Source: Rhizophagus irregularis (Eukaryota; Glomeromycota; Glomeromycetes; Glomerales; Glomeraceae). Taken from it: 64,000 nt of DNA. The stretch spans positions 3,658,001 through 3,722,000 of the forward strand of contig NC_089445.1 in assembly GCF_026210795.1 (NCBI RefSeq). The letters run 5' to 3'. This document shows, piece by piece, positions 32,012 through 38,561 of this stretch; the stretch's first letter is position 1; each line of letters begins with the position of its first letter. A program made the position numbers and the translations under genes. The notes beneath the pieces are model-generated. The model was not told where the DNA came from, searched no databases, and saw nothing but the letters and a program-made list of their open reading frames with translations.

Positions 32012-32790
32012 ATCGTCTCTAGTGGATTGTTTAATATAGGTGGAGGAGGGTTCAATTGTCTAATTCGAAACCATTGTACCTGAATTCTAAGAGCAGCTAT
32101 CTGTTGGAAAAGTCTATTCCTAAGTCTCCCTAATGTCTGAATCCCAAAACGCACCCTATTATTAGCATGTGCTAGCTGTACATTAACCTGTCCAAGTTGT
32201 GCATTAGCCAATACAAGTTGTCCTCCAGTCCGAGTAGCCCTCAGCCGCCAATGATTTAAAAGGATATTACCACGATTCACAGCATTTTGAGCCTCATTAC
32301 GATCCCTTACTGCTTGAGTATAATCTGCTTGTAATACATTACGTTCATGTCGTGCCTGATTACGTTCACCTATAGCCCGTCGACGAAGCTCTACCATAGT
32401 ATCATAATCTCTTTGCAGGTTATGGTTTTCTTCTATAAAATTATCATTGGCAGCACGTATAATAACTAATTGACGTTCTAAATTAGTAAACGTTTCATCA
32501 AATGCATTTATCTTACCTTGTGCAAAAACTAACAAATCTTTTGTAATACCAAGTTCTTCATGTTTTGCTTTACAGCGATACATTAATATATTAATAATAT
32601 GTTTGATTTGATTATTTGCCTCCTGTATCTCTGAATCAACAGTTAAACGACCCCTGGTAGTCAATAAATTTGCATGAGCCTTTAGTATTCTAACTAATTC
32701 ATCATCGTCTTCTTCATTAGCCAAGTGTGCAGGAGGCGGTCCAGTAGGTTCTGAAGGAGTATAAACTGGAATTGGTGTTGATGTCGACAT
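31993..32790 (-). CDS. Coiled-coil protein of unknown function (265 aa)
   Basis: I do not recognise a family. Residues 1-35 are Pro/Thr-rich, then acidic. From about 40 to 240 the protein is almost continuously helical, rich in N, Q, R and A with heptad-like spacing and RHERNVLQADYTQAV-type repeats, so a long coiled coil is likely. The C-terminus is Pro-rich. It lies directly upstream of gag in the same orientation and overlaps its start by 19 nt, so it probably shares the gag transcript and may be a particle or scaffold component. The start ATG is 32790; the opposite-strand ATPase starts 31 bp away. Confidence 0.7.
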   Translation of the reverse strand: MSTSTPIPVYTPSEPTGPPPAHLANEEDDDELVRILKAHANLLTTRGRLTVDSEIQEANNQIKHIINILMYRCKAKHEELGITKDLLVFAQGKINAFDETFTNLERQLVIIRAANDNFIEENHNLQRDYDTMVELRRRAIGERNQARHERNVLQADYTQAVRDRNEAQNAVNRGNILLNHWRLRATRTGGQLVLANAQLGQVNVQLAHANNRVRFGIQTLGRLRNRLFQQIAALRIQVQWFRIRQLNPPPPILNNPLETIWLPLR

Positions 32791-32821
32791 AGTATTTAAA
32801 CTAAGTTAGAATAAAATTCAA
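32791..32821. promoter_or_regulatory. 31-bp bidirectional intergenic region
   Basis: It is the only sequence between the divergent starts of the coiled-coil protein/gag unit (32790, minus) and the ATPase (32822, plus). It is AT-rich, with TATTTAAA, and on the minus strand it has TTTGAATTTT, matching the TTGAA motif found before other genes of the element. The promoter role is inferred from position. Confidence 0.5.
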
Positions 32822-34045
32822 ATGGATCTTTATGTATACAATTTGGATGAGTACACGACCGACTCAAGACAAGGCAATGAGTTTGCTCCATCATGGCCCT
32901 TTCGATTAGCCGTAGCAGGTAGCTCAGACTCAGGTAAGACAACTATGATTATTAACTTGTTAATGGGTGACAAGAAGGCAAAGGAGGATGGTAATCGGTA
33001 TGTACTATGTGATGCAGTACTTTTAGTTGGCAGATATCTTAACGAGCCAAAGTGGGCAGTTGTACATGATTTTTTCGAAGAGGAGAAGATCCCATTCACT
33101 GCAGTAACCCATAGTGAGATTCCAGAGATTGACTCCTTCGACCCTACTCAAGCTACTGTGGTAATCTTCGAGGATCTGATGGATGCACCTAAAAAAATCC
33201 AGGATCTTATCACTGGTTACTTTACACATGGACGACACAAAAATATTTCATGTATTTATGTAGCTCAAAGATTCTTTGCCATTCCTAAGGCTATTCGAGA
33301 AAATGTTAACTACATCTCACTGCATGGAGGTCATGGGAGCCTTACAGATACTAAGAGAATCATTCGCCTATATACAGAAGAATCAGAGTCATTAGCACCA
33401 GTAATTGATGATCTTACTTTGCAACGTGAATTTGTAGTGTTTGATCTTAGACGGTCTAAAAGTGATCCACTGTCCATTCGAGTAAGATGGGATACTAGTC
33501 TCAGTTCGATCACAGAGCAATCTCAGTTCAATCCTAGTTCAATCTCAGTTCAATCTCAGTTTGATCCAAGTTTGAACCCAGTTCGATCTCAGTCTGAACC
33601 CAGTTCAATCACAGTTCGATCCAAGTTTAGTCCCTATGGTCAGAAAGCTGTATCTGAAGCAAAAAAAGGTGGACACTTGATTGAATTTGCTCGGGTATTT
33701 CCATCCCCTAAAGAGCGTCAACATTTACTTGTACCTGGTGTCTTAGCCAAGAATACAGATACCTGGATTAAATTTGTCTTTCGGGAAGCTTATGGACTCT
33801 CTGGTAAGACCCTAGGAGCTGACTTTCAGGACTTCTTAGCAAAAGTACAGGGTAGGACTGCAAAGACTGAAACTCTGAAAACTGAGAATGTGAAGGAGTT
33901 ATTCTCCCGATATGAAGCCCTGAAGTCTAGTCGCCCTCTGGATAATAAAAAAATAATAGAAGGTATTGAAGTCCTTCTACAGATCTTTTCTAAGAGCCAC
34001 ATGGACCGTCGAGCATTACAAGTAGGGATTAATAGTATCTTGTGA
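32822..34045 (+). CDS. A32/FtsK-like packaging ATPase (407 aa)
   Basis: It is expected to pump DNA into a particle, as the genome-packaging ATPases of Polintons and large DNA viruses do. Walker A is GSSDSGKT (33-40), Walker B VVIFED (113-118), and a conserved Gln follows in IYVAQRFF (about 149). The ATPase core ends near 200. Residues about 226-262 are a Ser/Gln/Phe-rich insertion made of short repeats. The C-terminal 140 residues are helical with KKGGHLIEFARVFPSPKE; I do not recognise this part. The start ATG 32822 follows a 31 bp spacer. The stop overlaps the end of the 186-aa gene on the other strand by 17 bp. Confidence 0.85.
   Translation: MDLYVYNLDEYTTDSRQGNEFAPSWPFRLAVAGSSDSGKTTMIINLLMGDKKAKEDGNRYVLCDAVLLVGRYLNEPKWAVVHDFFEEEKIPFTAVTHSEIPEIDSFDPTQATVVIFEDLMDAPKKIQDLITGYFTHGRHKNISCIYVAQRFFAIPKAIRENVNYISLHGGHGSLTDTKRIIRLYTEESESLAPVIDDLTLQREFVVFDLRRSKSDPLSIRVRWDTSLSSITEQSQFNPSSISVQSQFDPSLNPVRSQSEPSSITVRSKFSPYGQKAVSEAKKGGHLIEFARVFPSPKERQHLLVPGVLAKNTDTWIKFVFREAYGLSGKTLGADFQDFLAKVQGRTAKTETLKTENVKELFSRYEALKSSRPLDNKKIIEGIEVLLQIFSKSHMDRRALQVGINSIL
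33501..33630 (+). repeat. Short tandem repeats within the ATPase gene
   Basis: About ten imperfect copies of a roughly 12-base unit around CAGTTCAATC encode alternating S, Q, F and P residues. They sit between the ATPase core and the C-terminal part, so they form a flexible linker that can vary in length without breaking the frame. Confidence 0.65.
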
Positions 34046-34589
34046 GAATATCAAGTAATTCGTCTGCAGAAGCTCTAAGAATCATAGCACTTTTTTTACG
34101 GCCTTCAAAGTCAATCCTTAACATCTTAGCCTTCAACCCTATTGCTCCTAAAGCACGAGAAGCAAAGTTCTTAGTCATTGGATTACTTATATGATTTACA
34201 TAGTTCTCATAGAATGTAGTGAAAGGCTCGTCAATACCATCTGGATATGTATCTCTTAGAAATTGATATAAAGCAATTTCTCCACTGTCACAACCTATGG
34301 CTATAAGCTGTTCGAGAAGCCACTTCCTAATATCTTCATATGGCTCTCCATCCATAATTTTCATATCCAGTCTTTGTGTAAACAATTGTGTAAAGTCCAC
34401 ATTACTTCCCTGACGAATGATCTGAACTAACTTATTCCTAGCAAGTCCCAAGGCTTGTAGAGGGTCATTCTCATTACTAATCTTCTTTATAATCTGTCTG
34501 TATAACACGCTGGATAATCCTCTATGTGCTGTTTTTGGAGTGATTACTCCACAGTTTTGGCATTGGTTTATTACGATTGATGTTGACAT
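34029..34589 (-). CDS. Unknown 186-aa protein
   Basis: I do not recognise it. The start is ATG at 34589. Near the N-terminus it has CQNCG, half of a zinc knuckle. Residues about 130-185 (NPMTKNFASRALGAIGLKAK...) have the look of a small helix-turn-helix or winged-helix unit; this is only an impression. It has no signal peptide or membrane segment. It is read towards the ATPase and overlaps its 3' end by 17 bp. On the other side the 193-aa gene lies 45 bp away in the same direction. Confidence 0.65.
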   Translation of the reverse strand: MSTSIVINQCQNCGVITPKTAHRGLSSVLYRQIIKKISNENDPLQALGLARNKLVQIIRQGSNVDFTQLFTQRLDMKIMDGEPYEDIRKWLLEQLIAIGCDSGEIALYQFLRDTYPDGIDEPFTTFYENYVNHISNPMTKNFASRALGAIGLKAKMLRIDFEGRKKSAMILRASADELLDILTRYY

Positions 34590-34634
34590 GGCTATCTTTC
34601 TTTATGTAAAAAAGAATTATTCAAAATTAAGTAA

Positions 34635-35216
34635 CTATTCGGAGCAGTCCTTGCACAACTTGTCCGTTAAGTCACTTGGGCTTACAGGCATGAGACATTC
34701 CCTACACAACTCAATATTAAGCTCTGCAAGTCTCGGGGTATGGTCCTCCAAAGTTCGTGGATGACCGGAAGGACCAGAGGAAGGTGTTCCGTTAGTCGTA
34801 TCTTGCTGTAAGATAAAATCATCATATTCATCTTGGTCAGCCTGAATAGCGGCCCTGATTTGTTGTATATCATTGAAAGTTAACCGCTGCCCATCAAGAT
34901 TTTCCTCATTATAGCGTGTTTCATTGATGATTTCCTCTATAAGCGCCTCTTCTTCATAATGGACAAGGTAGTAATCCTCAACTACCTCATAGTCACTCTC
35001 AATCAGTCTATAATATGTTCTAGTACCACGTCGAACATAACGTCCTGTATCTGTATTTAAATATACAGGTTGCTCTTCAGGTGGAGGTGCAGTTTGTCTA
35101 CGGACAAGCCTTCCATCAATATAATCATGGGATTCCATAACTATTCGATTAAAGGTATCTCCACCGATAATAATTGGACGTCCAGTTATAGGGTTAGCTA
35201 TATAAGGGTAAGACAT
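34635..35216 (-). CDS. 2-cysteine-adaptor-like and zinc-knuckle protein (193 aa)
   Basis: The start is ATG at 35216. Residues 6-26 (ANPITGRPIIIGGDTFNRIV) resemble the core of the 2-cysteine adaptor domain of nucleocytoplasmic large DNA viruses, which reads NPxTGRxIxxGGxTY; the flanking cysteines are not clear here. The middle is acidic and rich in Y and E. The C-terminus has CREC...CKDC, a likely zinc knuckle. In viruses such domains occur in virion or regulatory proteins, so a structural or adaptor role is possible. Four tandem hairpins follow on its upstream side. Confidence 0.62.
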   Translation of the reverse strand: MSYPYIANPITGRPIIIGGDTFNRIVMESHDYIDGRLVRRQTAPPPEEQPVYLNTDTGRYVRRGTRTYYRLIESDYEVVEDYYLVHYEEEALIEEIINETRYNEENLDGQRLTFNDIQQIRAAIQADQDEYDDFILQQDTTNGTPSSGPSGHPRTLEDHTPRLAELNIELCRECLMPVSPSDLTDKLCKDCSE

Positions 35217-35254
35217 GTCTTTTTTCTGTATGTGTCTACATACCTAATAGTTTT

Positions 35255-35261
35255 CTTCAAT
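35255..35261 (-). promoter_or_regulatory. ATTGAAG motif upstream of the 193-aa gene
   Basis: On the minus strand it reads ATTGAAGAAAACTATTAGG and lies about 45 nt before the ATG at 35216. It is one of several similar motifs before genes of element B. Confidence 0.4.
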
Positions 35262-35277
35262 TTACAATAACCAAGTG

Positions 35278-35487
35278 ACATGGTCATCAGTCCTTGTCGA
35301 AAAAAAATGCAAGGATACCTGATGATAAAGTTACATGGTCATCAATCCTTGTCAAAAAAATGCAAGGATACCTGATGATAACGTTACATGGTCATCAATC
35401 CTTGTCGAAAAAATTCAAGGATACCTGATGATAAGGTTACATGGTCATCAGTCCTTGTCAAGAAATATGAGGATACCCGATAAATAA
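35278..35487. repeat. Four tandem 53-55 bp hairpin repeats
   Basis: Units start at 35278, 35333, 35386 and 35439. Each contains GTCATCAGTCCTTG or GTCATCAATCCTTG, a short A-rich loop, and CAAGGATACCTGATGA, so each can fold into a hairpin (6 bp TCCTTG/CAAGGA plus about 7 bp TCATCAG/CTGATGA around a bulge). The fourth unit is degenerate on its right side. The array fills the space between the 193-aa gene promoter and the stop of the 95-aa gene. It could be a terminator, a replication or packaging signal, or a small RNA source. Confidence 0.75.
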
Positions 35488-35488
35488 G

Positions 35489-35776
35489 CTACTCCTGTTG
35501 AGTCCATTCATTCCACTTCCAGTCCAGTCTCCAAGGATCGCCTCCCCATCTTTGTTCACTTAATGCATGCTCTATGGTTTCCCTCTCTTGGGGGTCCACG
35601 ACCATCCCATTCCTAAGCATTTTCTCCATAATATAAAGCTGATCCTCGGTGAGGCGGTCTATCCATCTTTTATAGAAGTCGTTTACATCTTCAAATGATA
35701 TCCAGTCAATATTCCCTTTTTCAAACGGCTTTCCAAGAGCTTGGACATGCCCAATTGTAGTAGCGTAATTTTTCAT
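35489..35776 (-). CDS. Unknown 95-aa protein, translationally overlapped with an F-box gene
   Basis: The start ATG at 35776 overlaps the TGA of the 43-aa F-box gene (ATGA). I recognise no family. It is rich in Trp (six) and Glu, with a helical middle (DFYKRWIDRLTEDQLYIMEKMLRNGM) and a Trp-rich end. It could be the partner or the former C-terminal part of the F-box protein just upstream: a frameshift at the ATGA overlap would fuse the two. Hairpin repeats begin right after its stop. Confidence 0.6.
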   Translation of the reverse strand: MKNYATTIGHVQALGKPFEKGNIDWISFEDVNDFYKRWIDRLTEDQLYIMEKMLRNGMVVDPQERETIEHALSEQRWGGDPWRLDWKWNEWTQQE

Positions 35777-35904
35777 CTCTTATATGCTTCTTGACGAACT
35801 TCCTGCCACCACACACTATCTACTTTACTCGCTGCAATAAGGTCAGTATCTGGGATCTTTGCAACAATGCGTTCGACTATTTCTACTGGTAATCGGTCCA
35901 ACAT
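35773..35904 (-). CDS. Mini F-box protein (43 aa)
   Basis: ATG 35904 to TGA 35773. The whole product is little more than an F-box: LDRLPVEIVERIVAKIPD, then a conserved L, S and WW spaced as in F-box helices 2-3. F-box proteins bind Skp1 and bring targets to SCF ubiquitin ligases. It is short because it stops at an ATGA overlap with the next gene, so it may work alone as a Skp1 decoy or be expressed as a fusion with the 95-aa product. An ATTGAAGAT motif lies 35 nt upstream. Confidence 0.6.
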   Translation of the reverse strand: MLDRLPVEIVERIVAKIPDTDLIAASKVDSVWWQEVRQEAYKR

Positions 35905-35932
35905 GATGTTATGTTACTTATACTATAGCCAT

Positions 35933-35939
35933 CTTCAAT
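35933..35939 (-). promoter_or_regulatory. ATTGAAGAT motif upstream of mini F-box gene
   Basis: On the minus strand ATTGAAGAT is followed 3 nt later by CTATAGTATAA and lies 35 nt before the ATG at 35904. Confidence 0.45.
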
Positions 35940-36013
35940 TACTGTATGCCTATTACACATGGATAAAAAATATAGACTAAATTCGTACAGGATCGTAGGA
36001 CCACAGGAGCCGC

Positions 36014-36484
36014 TTATGCAAGAAGTTCTGTTAAGGTTTTCTCAGCCTCGTTTTTAGTAATAGCTCGCTTTGGGGGACCGGTTGATGAGTCCTTAGTCGC
36101 ATTATAATACAATTCGAAGAGGGCCTCAAGTTTGTCTAAAAGAGCTTGTTTATTCTTGTATGATTCACGAATCTTTGCTATCTTAGCAGTATATGCTGCA
36201 TTATCTGGGAAGAGTTTTCTGGCCACGAACTTCACATATGATACAGGAGAATTTGCCGTCTGGATTCGCTTGATATACTTCACATGATCCTGGACAAGGT
36301 AGCTGGTTTTGCTAAACCCAGATACTAATGCGACTACTATAGTGTCTTTCAATGCACGGATAATCTTGAGGACAGTTTCATCAGAGACAATGGTGAACTG
36401 ATTGTGTGATGCATCATAAATAACTTTATCACTAATGCTGTCAGTGCTGTTAATAATGCTTGCTAATTCGGTATATGTTGACAT
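36014..36484 (-). CDS. Unknown 156-aa helical protein
   Basis: The start is ATG at 36484. I recognise no domain. The N-terminal half mixes strands and helices (VIYDASHNQFTIVSDETVLKIIRALKD); residues about 95-130 are a charged helix (AKIAKIRESYKNKQALLDKLEALFELYY), and the tail is short and basic then acidic. It has no signal peptide or cysteines. It lies between the F-box pair and DNA polymerase, with a TTTGAAGAT motif 47 nt upstream. A replication accessory role is possible from position only. Confidence 0.62.
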   Translation of the reverse strand: MSTYTELASIINSTDSISDKVIYDASHNQFTIVSDETVLKIIRALKDTIVVALVSGFSKTSYLVQDHVKYIKRIQTANSPVSYVKFVARKLFPDNAAYTAKIAKIRESYKNKQALLDKLEALFELYYNATKDSSTGPPKRAITKNEAEKTLTELLA

Positions 36485-36524
36485 GATTCCTTATACTTTT
36501 TTGTACTTTGTAATAAATAGGAAT

Positions 36525-36531
36525 CTTCAAA
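36525..36531 (-). promoter_or_regulatory. TTTGAAGAT motif upstream of the 156-aa gene
   Basis: On the minus strand TTTGAAGATTCCTATTTATT lies 47 nt before the ATG at 36484. Confidence 0.4.
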
Positions 36532-36597
36532 TTGACTTTACATTCAAGCAAGAAAAAATATATATACCTACTGTAAATCCAACCGCATTCTTGGCAA

Positions 36598-38478
36598 TCA
36601 TGTCCAGATAACCTTGTTTGCATTTTTCACATGGCAGTATCCTGCGGTTTCAAACTTGAGAGCTTTCAATGCTTTGGATGCATTTTCTGGACAAGTGATA
36701 AGTGTAGGACTACTCGGCTGTTCCTCTAGAATAAATCCATCTGTATGGATGCGTCGTACTTTATCCTTATATGGTTCTAATAACTCTGAAGTCGTCTTTC
36801 GTCCATGTGCTAATAAGAATGGAGCGATCCTAGGATATTCCCCCTTGAAGGGACTACCTGGGTTTGTGAACTGGAATCGCCACTGGTCAGATCCTACTGG
36901 TACGATGGAGTCAAGTGTGTGGCCTTCTGGAAACTTGAATGGATCTGTTTGATCTGTGGTGAGTGTCTTGTAATTGCGTTTCCTCTGGCAGAGTGCTCCC
37001 CATAGTGTATTGAGAACTCTCTTTGCAACACGACCGGCCACGCCACCCTGGTTCTTTATATTGAAGAGAAAGTGGACATACTCACCAAATATTACAGTCC
37101 CAGGAATTCTTGCTTCTCTGTCATATATCAAGGCATTTGGCTTTCCATCCTGAATTAACTGTATATCGAGTCCAAGTTTCTTTGCTCGTTGTAAGTCAAT
37201 GAATGTATAGACTCCCCTCTTATTCTGTCGGAAGAGAATGTCATTACCACTTACCTTGCCCTTGGGCGCTCCCTGGGAGCTAGCACGAAATAATCCATAC
37301 AAGGCATAACCTCTATGGTCTACAAAGTCTTTGAGTATTTGAAACTTACCTTGTCGGATTGGAAAGTTTGCATTTGATTGCTGAATACTTGGATACAAAC
37401 TTGTCACGTCGTATTGCCTTCCATAGCCCTTCCATTCATTGTCTGCCCAGATAAGACCTCCCATCATTGCATCACTTATCCACTCTGCTTCGACTGGGTC
37501 AAGAGGATCATTGGCTGGAACCCCTACACTAAACCGTTCAAAAAGCCAGAGTGCAGTTCTCTTGTACGACCAGTTGTGGTAAGATAAGTCGATTCCTAGA
37601 CCGAACTTCTTTGTAGCCTGTAGGAAGGAATCCCGCTCTTCATGGATCCTCTGGTATGTTTCCTCAAGTGTTTCATATATTCCAGTTTTACAATTCTTCT
37701 CGATAGGGATGAAGGAGTAACTATCAGAGTTCTTACCTTTCTGAAACTGTCCAACTGTAAGAGACTTAACTGTCTTACCATTGTATATTGTTACTACATT
37801 ATTAACCCCATCTTCACGATAAACAAAGGGAGACTTTTGTTTTCTATCTAATTTGCTAGGGTGGAGTCTTCCGGGATTCAGTGCAAGAGAGTAGTGGCCT
37901 TCAGACAGGATAAGTGTTGCACGTCTGTCAGATTTGCTCTTGGAAATTCGAGTGGAATCCCCTACAATATTAAGTGCAAGGCTTCCTGCAAGTTGTTCAA
38001 CCTTATCCATATATGAGACTGGAACTGGAGCATCACGATTGAGACCTAATGCCTTTTTGATATACTCGGGCTTTTTGATTGACTTTGGCATTTTAGAGAA
38101 TGTGCCGTAGATATATTTCAGGCATTCATACAGGCAATCATTTAGCTCCCCGTTGCAACCCCCTGCAACCGGTGGGGCATCTCTCACATAAATTATGAAT
38201 CGTTCAAAATAATCAGGGTCTGCATCATCCGGTAGTTGTGCTTCGTCGTAGTGGTCCAAGAGTGAGAAGAGGCTGGCTGGTTGGTTTCCTGATGTCCATC
38301 CACCGGGTTTCCAGTTTTCATAGGGAAGCAGAATCTGAAATTTATGTGTCGGATACCGGGATTGGAGTTGCTGTCCAAGTCTGGCAATAGCTCCTCTAGA
38401 AAATCTTGCGCCTGAATACTGTAGTTCTTTGATATCTGGTCTTGTAGGCAAAGCACGTGCAATTTTTGAATAGGCCAT
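36598..38478 (-). CDS. polB: Family B DNA polymerase (626 aa)
   Basis: It is expected to replicate the element. Motif A is YDVTSLYPS (D357), motif B KRVLNTLWGA (486-495) and motif C RIHTDGF, with His578 in place of the first Asp of DTD and the catalytic Asp580 kept. The short spacing and lack of long insertions fit the protein-primed branch used by Polintons. I do not see clear 3'-5' exonuclease motifs. Residues about 105-200 contain NDCLYECL (C115) and SEGHYSLAL (H195), spaced like the Cys-His pair of OTU-type cysteine proteases. The ATG 38478 is preceded by an ATTGAA motif at 27 nt. The helicase lies upstream, 83 bp away. Confidence 0.9.
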   Translation of the reverse strand: MAYSKIARALPTRPDIKELQYSGARFSRGAIARLGQQLQSRYPTHKFQILLPYENWKPGGWTSGNQPASLFSLLDHYDEAQLPDDADPDYFERFIIYVRDAPPVAGGCNGELNDCLYECLKYIYGTFSKMPKSIKKPEYIKKALGLNRDAPVPVSYMDKVEQLAGSLALNIVGDSTRISKSKSDRRATLILSEGHYSLALNPGRLHPSKLDRKQKSPFVYREDGVNNVVTIYNGKTVKSLTVGQFQKGKNSDSYSFIPIEKNCKTGIYETLEETYQRIHEERDSFLQATKKFGLGIDLSYHNWSYKRTALWLFERFSVGVPANDPLDPVEAEWISDAMMGGLIWADNEWKGYGRQYDVTSLYPSIQQSNANFPIRQGKFQILKDFVDHRGYALYGLFRASSQGAPKGKVSGNDILFRQNKRGVYTFIDLQRAKKLGLDIQLIQDGKPNALIYDREARIPGTVIFGEYVHFLFNIKNQGGVAGRVAKRVLNTLWGALCQRKRNYKTLTTDQTDPFKFPEGHTLDSIVPVGSDQWRFQFTNPGSPFKGEYPRIAPFLLAHGRKTTSELLEPYKDKVRRIHTDGFILEEQPSSPTLITCPENASKALKALKFETAGYCHVKNANKVIWT

Positions 38479-38561
38479 TTGATATAACTATGAATTGTAT
38501 TCAATTGTAATATAGGTTTTTTATATAAAAAATATAAGATAACTAAGAGGCGCTTATCTTA

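Noticed and set aside
35278-35487. CRISPR-like array
   Set aside because: The whole unit including the loop repeats; there are no unique spacers of constant length, and each unit is a self-complementary hairpin in a eukaryotic transposon.
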